DNA of 64,000 bases, taken from positions 1 to 64,000 of the forward strand of contig JADKGC010000013.1 in NCBI GenBank assembly GCA_016717205.1. Direction: 5' to 3'. Positions 36,080 through 44,772 of the stretch are shown piece after piece. The notes below the pieces were generated by a model that was not told the DNA's origin, ran no database searches, and saw only the letters and a list, made by a program, of their open reading frames with translations. Positions within the stretch are counted from its first letter, which is position 1, and each line of letters starts with the position of its first letter. The position numbers were made by a program, and so were the translations under genes. The stretch is from Candidatus Flexifilum breve (GTDB lineage: Bacteria; Chloroflexota; Anaerolineae; Aggregatilineales; Phototrophicaceae).

Positions 36080-36579
36080 AATACCCTCAACCTGACCGAA
36101 CAGAACTTGCACCTTCTATCAGGCGATCAGCAAGCAGCACTGCAGCGCCAAGCGGCAGGGTGGTCAGCCATCAATAGGGATTTCAGTGGGAGGGGCGGTG
36201 CTCAGAAGGAGGTGAGTGAAATGCGAACAGTAATAGAAAGTGCAACGCTAGTATAGCCGCCCCGATCAGGCGGTGCAAGTTCCAAAATCTCCTGACCCGC
36301 TACTACTCTACCTATTCATACATCCTCAGAAGAATAATCAAGTTAGCATGAAAGTTAGAAGATCGTACAGGCTGGCCTTCATGTCCAGTAGGTAGACCCT
36401 CGGTGATACGCACCCCGATTCAGACATTCTTCACATTTCCTCAATTATATGTGAGAGAGAGGCTTAAGAATAAATTCGTAATCGTAAGGATAAATTTACA
36501 ACATGTGGGGTGACATTCATGTAAACCCAACGTTTCTGTATTTAACGATCAAAGATAACCCACTAAATGAGTGCGAAGC
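36080..36579. other. Long non-coding interval before the Tad-like genes
   Basis: No conventional gene is seen. It holds an 11-codon frame with an ideal ribosome site (36221-36256). After 36300 the sequence is clearly AT-richer, with a direct repeat TCGTAATCGTAA at 36476-36487. It likely contains promoters for the epimerase (-) and the pilin-like operon (+). Confidence 0.5.
36221..36256 (+). CDS. Possible 11-residue leader peptide or truncated gene start
   Basis: AAGGAGGTGA at 36206-36215 is a near-perfect anti-SD match and stands at the right distance from ATG 36221. The frame reads MRTVIESATLV and stops at TAG. Such a site on so short a frame suggests a leader peptide, a remnant of a broken gene, or a frame cut by an indel. 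No continuation was recognised in other frames. Confidence 0.3.
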   Translation: MRTVIESATLV

Positions 36580-37053
36580 ATGAACCAAAACTCGAAGTCA
36601 TTGCCATCCCACCGACTAGAGCGCGGCCAAAGTATGGTCGAAATGGCGCTCGGCTTCGTGCTGCTGCTCATCGTCCTGTCCGGGCTCCTCGATGTCGGGC
36701 GCGCTTTCTATATTTATGTGGCGCTCGAAGACGCGGCAGGCGAAGCAGCTCTTTACCTCTCCATCGACCCCGAATGCACGAATCCGCCCGGTTTGGAACA
36801 TCCTGAAATTCCGATTGACTGCCTCGACCCTAACAACGCCGAATACCGGGCGCGCAACGCCGGCGGCGCGAACATTGATTGGTCAAATGCGGATATCACT
36901 GTCGAAGTGCCGTCGAACTCAGTCGGGAACTCGGTTTTGGTAACGATCAGTTACCAGTTCACTCTGCTCAGTCCGTTTATGCCGCGTTTCGCCGGGGTCA
37001 ACCCCGTGACGCTCACCGTGTCCGCCTCCAATACCATCATTCGGGAGACGTAG
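36580..37053 (+). CDS. TadE-like pilus assembly protein
   Basis: A 157-residue minor-pilin-like protein. After ERGQSMVEMALGFVLLLIVL, the TadE motif with the conserved Glu at the membrane-segment start, it has a single hydrophobic helix and GLLDVGRAFYIYVALEDAAG. The rest is extracellular, with two Cys (DPECTNPPG, IDCLDPNN) and a strand-rich end. GTG 36571 and ATG 36580 are both possible starts and neither has a good ribosome site. It begins a three-gene cluster of TadE/G-type proteins, but no TadA/B/C secretion genes are in the window. Confidence 0.85.
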   Translation: MNQNSKSLPSHRLERGQSMVEMALGFVLLLIVLSGLLDVGRAFYIYVALEDAAGEAALYLSIDPECTNPPGLEHPEIPIDCLDPNNAEYRARNAGGANIDWSNADITVEVPSNSVGNSVLVTISYQFTLLSPFMPRFAGVNPVTLTVSASNTIIRET

Positions 37054-37085
37054 ACGTGACTCTACCGAGAAAGCGGGAGTTTCTC

Positions 37086-40000
37086 ATGCTGAACAAACGC
37101 AAACCGGGCCAAGGTTTGGCCGAATTCGCGCTCGTCGCGCCCATTCTGCTCCTCTTGATCATGGGTATTTTCGATTTCGGACGCGTGTTCTTCAGTTATG
37201 CAATGGCGTCGAACGCGCTGCGTAGTGCCTTGCGCAATGCTGCCGTGTACGGCTATGGTGACGGCGAGAACAATTACCTCAACTGCGCCCTGATGGAAGA
37301 GACCATCGAAAAGACGTTCTTCGTCGGCACGCCGACCATCAATATTCGCTATGAATCGGCGGTGGAACAGAATGCCGATGGTACGCCCGTTACCTGGCCG
37401 TGCTCCGCCGTCGATCCGACGCAGGGCGGCAACCCCGACGTGCTCGAAACGGGCGATATGCTGAAAATCGATATTGCCAACTCGATTCAGCTCATCACCC
37501 CGCTGATCAGCCAGATTGCGCCGAACCTCACATTCGAATTTCAGGGTCAGCGCACGGTAGTGACTGATATCCGCCTGACGACGCGTGCTTCGGGGGATGT
37601 CGACTATGACGGCCTCGATGATGCGTGGGAAGCGCTGTACTTCTCCGCAGCGGCCGCCGCTCGGGGCATCAATCCGAATCAGGTCTACAACGTGTACACG
37701 GGGTCAGATGATCCGGACAGCGACGGTTGCAACAACGGCTGTGAACAGGCGAATCTGACTGATCCGACCAACCCCAACAGCGATGCCCTCGATCTGCCGA
37801 ATGCGGGCGACCCCGGCGATCTGCTCAACGATGGCGACGAAGTATTTCGCTACCGCACCAAGCCGCTGGATTGGGACACCGACGACGATCTGCTCAGCGA
37901 CAGTGACGAAGTGATCGGGCGGAATGTGACGGTAGTGCTGCCCGACATGAGCACGCTCAGCTATCTGATGACCAGCAATCCGCTGGATGGCGACTCGGAC
38001 GACGATCTGCTGAGCGATGGGGAAGAGGTGCTCGGCGTGGCCGTGGCTATCAATATGCCGAACGGCACAATTCTGAATGTGATGCTGATCAGCAACCCGA
38101 AAGTCGTGGACAGCGACACGGATGGCCTGACGGATTATCAGGAAGTTCACGGCTATGTCGCGGCGAATGGCAGTACCTATTACAGCAATCCGCTGAGCGG
38201 GGATAGCGACAGCGACGGCCTGTCCGACTACGACGAAGTCACCGGGAATAACGCCAACCATTACTACACCAACCCCTACACGAACGACAGCGATAACGAC
38301 GGGCTGACTGATCTGCAGGAAGTGACGGGTTTCACCATCACAGATTGGCAGAACCTCGCGCACCCATATATCAGCAATCCGACGCTGGCTGACAGTGACA
38401 GCGATCAGTTGACGGATCTACAGGAGCTGCTCGGCTACGTAGCGACTAATGGCACGCGCTACTTCAGCGATCCGCTGGAATCGGACAGCGATGGGGATGG
38501 GCTGAGCGACTACGACGAAGTCACCGGCTATAACCTGCGCCTTGCCGTGACCGATCCGCTCAACAGCGATGGTGACGGCGACGGGTTGAGCGACTACTAC
38601 GAAGTGCGCTTCTACGGCACCGACCCGAACAACATCAACAGCGACGGCCCGAACTCGCTCTATTCCGGCTACCCCGGCGACACGCTCACGGACTATCAGG
38701 AAAAGGTCACCTTTTGGAGCAACCCGAATCAGTGGGACACGTTTGTCGCCAACTGCGCCGATAACTTAGCGGTTATTGGTCAGTGCGGTGATGGCATCAC
38801 CTACGGCGGTCTGTTTGATAACGATGGTGACGGCTTGCCGGATAGCTGGGAAATGGCTTACCTGTTCACCCGGGCCTATGGCGGCCTCGATGACCCGGAC
38901 AACGATGGTTGCAACAATGTGCAGTGTGAATATCCACTTTCGACCGATCCACTGGATGCGGATACTGATAATGATGGTTTGATGGATGGGCCAGAGTTTT
39001 ACGGTGTGAACATCAATGGCACCGTGGTGACCTATAACGTTTCGCCGTTTAACCCGGATACGGATGGCGACGGTTTGATGGACGGGCAGGAAGTTTACGC
39101 GACCTACGGTTACCTGACCGACCCCACCGTCCGCGATACGGATGGCGATACCATTAAGGATGGCGATGAGGTTCTCGGTTACCGGACGGCCAATGGCACG
39201 ACCTACACCAGCAACCCGACCAGCCTCGACAGTGACGGCGACACGATCCCGGATCGGAACGAGCTCCTCGGCAATACCGCAGCGAACGGCAGCGTGTACA
39301 TCACCAACCCGGCGAATTCGGATAGCGACGGCGACGGTTTGGGTGATGGCGCTGAACAGTCCGTTCACCGCACCAACCCGCTCCTGGCGGACTCGGATAC
39401 GGATAACGTGACCGACTATGAGGAAGTCTACGGGTATCTGGCGGCGAACAACGCCACCTATACAAGCGTGCCTTCCGATTCAGACTCCGATGATGACGGG
39501 CTGCTGGACGGCGCGGAGGTCAAGGCGACCGCGCAGTATGTCAGCAACCCGAACATGGCCGACACCGACAGCGATGTGTTGAGCGACGCGCAGGAAGTCA
39601 ATGGCGTCACGGTGACCACGCAGGTCGGGGTACGGTCATTCCGCAGCTACCCGCGTTCGGCGGACAGCGACGGCGACTTGCTCACTGACGCGCAGGAAGT
39701 CATGGGGTACACCGCCAGCTCCGGCACGAAGTACTACAGCGATCCGCTGCTCACCGACAGCGACGGCGATAACCTGAGCGACTACCATGAGGCGCGCGGC
39801 ACGTTCAATTACATCACCGACAACCTCAAAGCCGATACGGACGGTGATGGTCTCAACGATGGTTACGAAGTCAACACGTCACTGACCAACCCGCTCGTGA
39901 CCGATACGGATGGCGATGGGGTCAACGATGGCACGGACGCCTACCCGGGCAACGTGCCGACGGTGAGCATTGGCAACATCACGAATGTCTCGCGCGCGGC

Positions 40001-40337
40001 GGGGGTAGCGAACTTCCCGGTCACGGTCATGTACGGCAACGCGGGCCAGTCGCTGACGATCAATTACCATACGGTCAATGGCACGGCGCTGTGCGATCAA
40101 ATTCAGCAGAATCGTCATGATTACACGTGTGTGCCTCTGGGAACTGGCCTCCGAACGTACACGCCGTCGGCGAATGGTACGACGACCACCACAATCCCGA
40201 TCACGACCGAGCCGGGGCGCTCCAACAGCGCGAATGAGTATTTTGATGTGGTACTCGAAAGCGTGGCGACGTCCAATCCGACGGGGACCGCCGTGTTGGG
40301 TGGCACGACCACGGGGCGCTGCACATACAATCCGTAA
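37086..40337 (+). CDS. Giant TadE-like surface protein with Ca-binding (TSP3-type) repeats and Calx-beta domain
   Basis: About 1083 residues. The N-terminus is TadE-like (GLAEFALVAPILLLLIMG, FDFGRVFFSYAMASNALR). From about residue 180 to 965 there are some 20 acidic repeats of the type DSDSDGLSDYDEVTG, often alternating with YxSNP/YYTNP and GY.AANGT.Y units. Each DxDxDG loop can bind calcium. The last ~115 residues resemble a Calx-beta fold (FPVTVMYGNAGQSLTINYHT, ANEYFDVVLESV). It is likely anchored by the N-terminal helix and calcium-stiffened outside the cell, as an adhesin or sheath. ATG 37086 has GGGAG 6 bases upstream; the upstream frame is shadow. Confidence 0.85.
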   Translation: MLNKRKPGQGLAEFALVAPILLLLIMGIFDFGRVFFSYAMASNALRSALRNAAVYGYGDGENNYLNCALMEETIEKTFFVGTPTINIRYESAVEQNADGTPVTWPCSAVDPTQGGNPDVLETGDMLKIDIANSIQLITPLISQIAPNLTFEFQGQRTVVTDIRLTTRASGDVDYDGLDDAWEALYFSAAAAARGINPNQVYNVYTGSDDPDSDGCNNGCEQANLTDPTNPNSDALDLPNAGDPGDLLNDGDEVFRYRTKPLDWDTDDDLLSDSDEVIGRNVTVVLPDMSTLSYLMTSNPLDGDSDDDLLSDGEEVLGVAVAINMPNGTILNVMLISNPKVVDSDTDGLTDYQEVHGYVAANGSTYYSNPLSGDSDSDGLSDYDEVTGNNANHYYTNPYTNDSDNDGLTDLQEVTGFTITDWQNLAHPYISNPTLADSDSDQLTDLQELLGYVATNGTRYFSDPLESDSDGDGLSDYDEVTGYNLRLAVTDPLNSDGDGDGLSDYYEVRFYGTDPNNINSDGPNSLYSGYPGDTLTDYQEKVTFWSNPNQWDTFVANCADNLAVIGQCGDGITYGGLFDNDGDGLPDSWEMAYLFTRAYGGLDDPDNDGCNNVQCEYPLSTDPLDADTDNDGLMDGPEFYGVNINGTVVTYNVSPFNPDTDGDGLMDGQEVYATYGYLTDPTVRDTDGDTIKDGDEVLGYRTANGTTYTSNPTSLDSDGDTIPDRNELLGNTAANGSVYITNPANSDSDGDGLGDGAEQSVHRTNPLLADSDTDNVTDYEEVYGYLAANNATYTSVPSDSDSDDDGLLDGAEVKATAQYVSNPNMADTDSDVLSDAQEVNGVTVTTQVGVRSFRSYPRSADSDGDLLTDAQEVMGYTASSGTKYYSDPLLTDSDGDNLSDYHEARGTFNYITDNLKADTDGDGLNDGYEVNTSLTNPLVTDTDGDGVNDGTDAYPGNVPTVSIGNITNVSRAAGVANFPVTVMYGNAGQSLTINYHTVNGTALCDQIQQNRHDYTCVPLGTGLRTYTPSANGTTTTTIPITTEPGRSNSANEYFDVVLESVATSNPTGTAVLGGTTTGRCTYNP

Positions 40338-40347
40338 GGGTAAAGGC

Positions 40348-41712
40348 ATGAACGAGAAACACAGCATGAACACTAAACAGAAGCAAACTGTAAAACACTC
40401 CGGCTGGGCTCAAGCCCAGTCGGGGCAGGCCATCGTGCTGATGGCGCTGGCCTTCGTTGTGCTAATCGGCGCATTGGGCTTGGCCGTGGATGGCGGCGGC
40501 TTGTTCTTCCTGCAGCGTGACGCGCAAAACGCGGCAGACGCGGCGGCGATTGCGGGCGCCTATGCCCGCTGTACCAGCATCAACAGCGGCAACCCGGATG
40601 CAGCCATGCAGACGGCAGGGCAAGCGGCGGCCAACGCGAACGGTTTCTTCAATGGGGTCGACGGCCGCGCCGTGACCCTCAGTATGCCCACCGAAGGCCC
40701 GCTGGCGAACGATCAATGGGCGGTACAGGCGGATATCTCGGCCTCCAAGCCGAGCTACTTCGCGCAGGTCGTCTATCGCGGCCCGCTGGGCGTGACCACG
40801 CGCGCAATTGCCTATTGTCAGCCACCCTTTAACCCGGCATCCGTGCCGGGGATCGTCGGGTTGAGCTCCACCTGCGGCAATACTATCAGTTGGGATGGTT
40901 CGGATGGCGAGATCCGCACCAGCAGCGCGCATCCGGAACAAGCGCTGATCTGGAGCAACAACGAGATCAAGTCGACGGCAGGTACGAGCGGCAACGATTT
41001 CACGGGTCTGGTGCAGTCACTGGAAGAGACCGATCCGGGGAACCACGATACGTTCAACCCGCCGTACACGGGTGATCTCGCGGATCAAGGCTACACTGCT
41101 TTACCTGATCCGCTGGCTCATGTCTATGCGATCGGCCAGTACGCGCCCGGCGGCATCGTCGCCGGCTACGCGCCGGAATACCACGCGATTACGCACCGGG
41201 GGACGGATCTTTATGGTGATCCTGATTACAACGATGCCAACCGCACATGGTCGCCGAGCAACCGCACGCTTTCGGGCATGTACTACGTCGACGGCGATAT
41301 CAACTTTGGCAATAACGTGACTTTCGCCAAGCCCGTCAATGGGGTGGGTGGGGTGTCCTTCATCGCCACGGGCACCATTCAGGGCGACCACGTCGAGGCG
41401 CAGTACTACCAGTACCCGCGCGCCATCAGCGATAACCGCTTGTCGGGTTCGACTGGAGTGCTGTTTATGGCGCTGGGGACAGGGAATAATCCGTGCTCAT
41501 ATAATGCGGTCAAGATCTCCGGCGAAACGCTGCTCTGGGGTCTGATCTACGCGCCGAATGCCAACGTCCAGTTGAGCGCCGGGAATGACGGTCTGGTGAT
41601 CAAGGGGGCGCTCATCGCCAACTCCGTGACGCTCGCTGGGAATCATCTCGTTTGGATCAGCGACCCGGATGTCATGTCGCCGCAGTCGATGCTGGTGCGC
41701 GTCGCCGAATAG
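40348..41712 (+). CDS. TadG-like (Flp pilus assembly) surface protein
   Basis: A 454-residue protein. The TadE/G N-terminus is SGQAIVLMALAFVVLIGALG then LAVDGGGLFFLQRDAQNAAD, followed by AAAIAGAYARC. One membrane helix anchors a large extracellular part rich in Gly, Asn and Thr, with a C-terminal region (FIATGTIQGDHVEAQ, GVLFMALGTG, NSVTLAGNHLVW) of strand-turn repeats like a beta-helix. It follows the giant repeat protein by 10 bases and is the third member of the cluster. Function is inferred as cell-surface or pilus-associated. Confidence 0.85.
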   Translation: MNEKHSMNTKQKQTVKHSGWAQAQSGQAIVLMALAFVVLIGALGLAVDGGGLFFLQRDAQNAADAAAIAGAYARCTSINSGNPDAAMQTAGQAAANANGFFNGVDGRAVTLSMPTEGPLANDQWAVQADISASKPSYFAQVVYRGPLGVTTRAIAYCQPPFNPASVPGIVGLSSTCGNTISWDGSDGEIRTSSAHPEQALIWSNNEIKSTAGTSGNDFTGLVQSLEETDPGNHDTFNPPYTGDLADQGYTALPDPLAHVYAIGQYAPGGIVAGYAPEYHAITHRGTDLYGDPDYNDANRTWSPSNRTLSGMYYVDGDINFGNNVTFAKPVNGVGGVSFIATGTIQGDHVEAQYYQYPRAISDNRLSGSTGVLFMALGTGNNPCSYNAVKISGETLLWGLIYAPNANVQLSAGNDGLVIKGALIANSVTLAGNHLVWISDPDVMSPQSMLVRVAE

Positions 41713-41718
41713 CCTTAA

Positions 41719-41837
41719 AAGCCATCTGAATATTCGGAATTGTTTTCGTAGGGCGCACCAACGTGTGCGCCCAATATAGGGCAGACACATCGGTCTGCCC
41801 CTACGAAATTCAAGACGATTGATTTTTCAAATGGCTT
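41719..41837. repeat. MITE-like palindromic element
   Basis: The outer ends are AAGCCAT / ATGGCTT. Nested inside are TTTCGTAGGG (41744-41753) and CCCTACGAAA (41799-41808). The core has two hairpins of 8-bp stem and 6-base loop: GGGCGCAC/GTGCGCCC (41751-41772) and GGGCAGAC/GTCTGCCC (41779-41800). Related pieces occur near 8578, 24135 and 43142. It has no coding capacity. Confidence 0.6.
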
Positions 41838-41867
41838 CTTACAGCGGTACACAATTGTCAGCTAGAC

Positions 41868-41900
41868 AGCGGCATTGAGATCACTCAATGCCGCTATTTT
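41868..41900 (+). terminator. Rho-independent terminator after the Tad-like cluster
   Basis: A perfect 12-bp stem (AGCGGCATTGAG / CTCAATGCCGCT) with an ATCA loop, followed by ATTTTG. It lies between tadG and the lacI promoter. Confidence 0.85.
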
Positions 41901-41933
41901 GTCATTCAGGGCTGAGAATGCCGCGCTTTCCGG

Positions 41934-41960
41934 TATAATGACCCTTTGGAAACCGCTTTC
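41934..41960 (+). promoter_or_regulatory. lacI-gene promoter -10 and LacI operator
   Basis: Consensus TATAAT at 41934-41939 is followed after 9 bases by GAAACCGCTTTC (41949-41960), which contains the LacI-family core AANCGNTT. The same 12-mer occurs in the binding-protein promoter at 43408-43419. Position just past the -10 fits repression, that is, autoregulation of the regulator. The -35 is weak. Confidence 0.75.
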
Positions 41961-41999
41961 GCCGTTCCCTGTGCGGCAGTTCGTTTAAGGCAACTCACC

Positions 42000-43025
42000 G
42001 TGAGCACCAAAATCACTATCTACGATATCGCCCGCGAAGCAGAAGTCTCCGTCGCCACCGTTTCGCGCATTTTGACCGGCAGCGCACCCGTCAGCCCGGA
42101 GACCAAACAGCGCGTCGAGGCGGTGCTGCAAAAGCACAAGTTCCGCCCAAACAAGCTGGCGCGCAACCTCTCCTACCAGCGCTCGATGATGCTCGGTGTG
42201 ATTCTGCCGGATATTACAAACCCCTACTTCTCGACCATTTTTGCCGAAATGCAGCGCGACGCCCTCGCCAGCGACTACTCGCTGCTGTTGTTCAATGCCA
42301 TGAACAGCCTCGAACTGGAATCGGAAGGGTTGGCCTATCTGTCGCGGCACCAGGTTGATGGCTTGATCTTCATGGGGGGGCGCGTGAATGAGATCACGCT
42401 GTCTGACCGCTACCGCGCGGAATTGGTCGATTTCGCCGCCAAAGTGCCCACGGTGATCGTCAATGGCGGCATCCAAAGCGATCTGGTCAGCATCGTGCAG
42501 ACCGATGAGCGCGGCGGCATTGCGCAAGCCGTTGACTACTTGACGGGGCTCGGCCACACGCAGATTGGCATGCTGGGCGGCAGCGCCCACATCACCGTGA
42601 CGCGTGACCGTCAGGCAGCACTGCGGGCAGCGCTGGCCGAACATGGGCTGACTGTGTGTGATGAATGGCTGATCGCGGACAGTTTTTCAATTGAGAGCGG
42701 CGAGGTCTGCCTCGAACGACTGCTGCAGCTCCCCGAACAACCGACTGCGGTCATCTGCATCAACGATCTGGTCGCGCTCGGCGTGCTCAAGGCCGCGCGC
42801 CATCATCAATTGGATGTACCGAAACAGTTGTCGGTTGTGGGTTTTGATGACATTTACCTGACAGCCGTCTCCGCGCCCGAACTCACCACCGTCAGCCATA
42901 ATTATGCGGCGCTTGGCAGCACCATCATCGACACTATCGTCAAGCGCATCAACGAAGAGAGTGTCCCCGCCTCTGTGTTGATCGACATGGAGCTGGTGGT
43001 GCGCGACTCGTGCCGCCGCGTGTAA
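42000..43025 (+). CDS. LacI-family transcriptional regulator
   Basis: A 341-residue repressor. The N-terminal HTH is ITIYDIAREAEVSVATVSRI and the hinge helix RPNKLARNLS, followed by the periplasmic-binding-protein-like core (LGVILPDITNPYFSTIFAEM, TAVICINDLVALGVL, LSVVGFDDIYL). Its ligand is probably the sugar taken up by the downstream ABC system. The start is GTG 42000 with AAGG about 10 bases upstream; an in-frame ATG 18 codons earlier would overlap the operator at 41949, so it is unlikely. The same operator sequence precedes this gene and the binding protein gene. Confidence 0.93.
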   Translation: MSTKITIYDIAREAEVSVATVSRILTGSAPVSPETKQRVEAVLQKHKFRPNKLARNLSYQRSMMLGVILPDITNPYFSTIFAEMQRDALASDYSLLLFNAMNSLELESEGLAYLSRHQVDGLIFMGGRVNEITLSDRYRAELVDFAAKVPTVIVNGGIQSDLVSIVQTDERGGIAQAVDYLTGLGHTQIGMLGGSAHITVTRDRQAALRAALAEHGLTVCDEWLIADSFSIESGEVCLERLLQLPEQPTAVICINDLVALGVLKAARHHQLDVPKQLSVVGFDDIYLTAVSAPELTTVSHNYAALGSTIIDTIVKRINEESVPASVLIDMELVVRDSCRRV

Positions 43026-43141
43026 TCGGCAGGGTGGGGCAGGGCAGCTAAGCCAATGACCGTTTGTCAGCCAAAGGAAAAGCAGGCCTGGAAGTGCGGA
43101 GAATGCCGTGAAACCGGGTTACCTGTCGGTCTTGGGCTTTT

Positions 43142-43210
43142 GCGGACGCGATAAATCGCGTCCCTACACAACCACACTTTTCTCGTAGGGACGCAAATTC
43201 ATTGCGTCCG
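43142..43210. repeat. Paired hairpins with CCCTAC / GTAGGG
   Basis: GGACGCGAT/ATCGCGTCC (43144-43163) and GGACGCAA/TTGCGTCC (43189-43209) are linked by CCCTAC ... GTAGGG. It belongs to the same dispersed palindrome family as 41719-41837. Confidence 0.55.
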
Positions 43211-43363
43211 CTGTCCCCCAAAAGACTCTATGCTACGGAGCGATTGGACTGCCTTGGCCTGTTGTGTCGTCTTTCGGACACTGGCTTAGGGCCTGTCCGA
43301 CAATCAACTATTTGAATCCTGTAACGCAAACGAATGCAGGGGCTTACAGCCGCTCCCAACTGT

Positions 43364-43423
43364 TTGACAAGCTTGTGTTCTCATGCTATGTTCATGAAAG
43401 CGGTTTCGAAACCGCTTTCATGA
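43364..43423 (+). promoter_or_regulatory. Sigma70-type promoter with double LacI operator
   Basis: TTGACA (43364-43369), 17-base spacer, TATGTT (43387-43392). Directly after it is a perfect 32-base palindrome (43392-43423) made of two back-to-back operators, GAAAGCGGTTTC (43396-43407) and GAAACCGCTTTC (43408-43419). Each has the AANCGNTT LacI-family core. They cover the expected transcription start, so LacI binding would block the downstream transporter and hydrolase genes. Confidence 0.88.
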
Positions 43424-43452
43424 GCTATTGCTGTTTAAGAAAGGACTTTAAA

Positions 43453-44709
43453 ATGCGAATTCGCGCTCTTTTACTATTAGTCGTATGTTTGCTGGCGCTG
43501 TCCGTGTCAATGGTCGCCGCGCAGGAACCTGTCACCCTGCGTTTGAGCATGTGGGGCGGTCTGGCGGATCAGGAAGCGTATCAAGCCCGCCTGGATCTCG
43601 CGCACGAAGCCTTCCCGAACATCACCGTGGAACTGCTGTACACCCCGATGACTACGATCAGCGCATCCAGACGATGATGGCGGGCGGCGATGCCCCTGAT
43701 ATCGTGCAGTTGGCCGAAGCCATTCACGGCTATTCCAGCCGCGGCCAACTCCTGCCGCTCGACCAATTTGTCGCCGATGCTGAGCTCGATCTCGACGCGC
43801 GTTTTGGCACGAATTATCGGCAGTACCAGTATGAAGGCAGCCTGTACGCGCTGCCGGATCGCGGCGGCGCGATGATCGTCTACTACAACCGTGACATGTT
43901 TGATGCGGCTGGCATTGGCTACCCGACGGCTGAATGGACGTGGGCGGAATTCCTCGCGGCGGCGCAGGCGCTCACCATCAAGGATGGCGACGCGACCACG
44001 CAGTACGGCTTCGCGGCAGGCGGTTGGTGGCCGTGGTGGATGAGCTTCATTTATCAGAACGGCGGCGCGGTGCTGGACGAAAACGGCGCGCCCGTCATGA
44101 ACAGCGATGCGGTCAAGGAAGCGCTCCAGTTCTACAATGACCTTGTCTACACCTACGAAGTCGCCCCCGTCGCCGCAAGATTACGCCGACCTCGGCACGA
44201 ACAGCCCCGATCCGTTGTTCGCGCAGGGCAAAGTCGCCATGATTATGACCGGCTTCTGGAACATCTCGACGCTGCGTGATGTCCCCGACATCAACTGGGA
44301 TATCGCGCCGGTGTGGGGCAATGTGGCTCGCGGCACCGTCGCTTTCGGCAGCGGCCTTGCCATCACCAGTGGCAGCGCCCACCCGGAAGAAGCCTTCCAG
44401 ATTATCAACTTCCTGACCGACGAAGCGGCACAGACCGTCATTGTCGAACGGGGTGAAGATGCGCCCGCCAACGTCAACGTGCTCAACAGTGAGCTATTCC
44501 TGAGCGGTGAAACCTTCGCCAACCGTGACATCTATATGGAAGCGTTCGGCGAATCCGCGGATGCGATCATTGCGCTGCCGTTGATCCCGCAGTGGAACGA
44601 AATGCAGTCCGTGATGGGCACGACGCTGGACGAACTGTTCATCAACGCGATTGACGTGCCGACCGCCGTCGATCAGATGCAGTTCGACCTCGAAGATCTG
44701 CTCCAGTAA
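43453..44709 (+). CDS. Extracellular sugar-binding protein (ABC), frame broken twice
   Basis: An about 418-residue family-1 solute-binding protein. The signal peptide is RIRALLLLVVCLLALSVSMV before AQEPVTLRLSMWGG. The frame is interrupted at 43643-43646 (one C too few in CCCC) and at 44164-44168 (one C too many in CCCCC). Adding and removing these gives continuous YTPDDYDQRIQTM and EVAPSPQDYADLG joins, and the total length stays in frame. Both sites are C-runs, so sequencing error is more likely than a pseudogene. AAGGA precedes the ATG. It is the first gene after the LacI-controlled promoter and delivers sugar to the two permeases downstream. Confidence 0.85.
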
Positions 44710-44724
44710 GCACGCTAAAATAGT

Positions 44725-44752
44725 TTGGGGTCAGGCGCAGGCTTGACCCCAA
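44725..44752. repeat. Attenuator-like hairpin after the binding protein
   Basis: TTGGGGTCA (44725-44733) pairs with TGACCCCAA (44744-44752) around a 10-base loop. There is no T-run. It could let the binding protein be made in excess over the downstream genes by protecting the upstream mRNA. Confidence 0.6.
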
Positions 44753-44772
44753 CTTATTGACACGGATACGAC

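Larger units (their letters stand above)
43026..43452. other. Gene-free interval with repeats and a regulated promoter
   Basis: It contains two hairpins (43142-43210), a 7-bp inverted repeat TCGGACA/TGTCCGA (43274-43300) and the promoter-operator region 43364-43423. No credible gene was seen. Confidence 0.7.

Noticed and set aside
37700..39960. Regularly repeated DNA that might be a CRISPR array or tandem satellite
   Set aside because: The repeats are in frame, vary at the DNA level and encode DxDxDG calcium loops, so they are protein repeats.
43453..44709. Calling the LacI-controlled binding protein a pseudogene
   Set aside because: Both frame breaks are single-base changes in C-runs that cancel out and restore the family sequence, so sequencing error is more likely.
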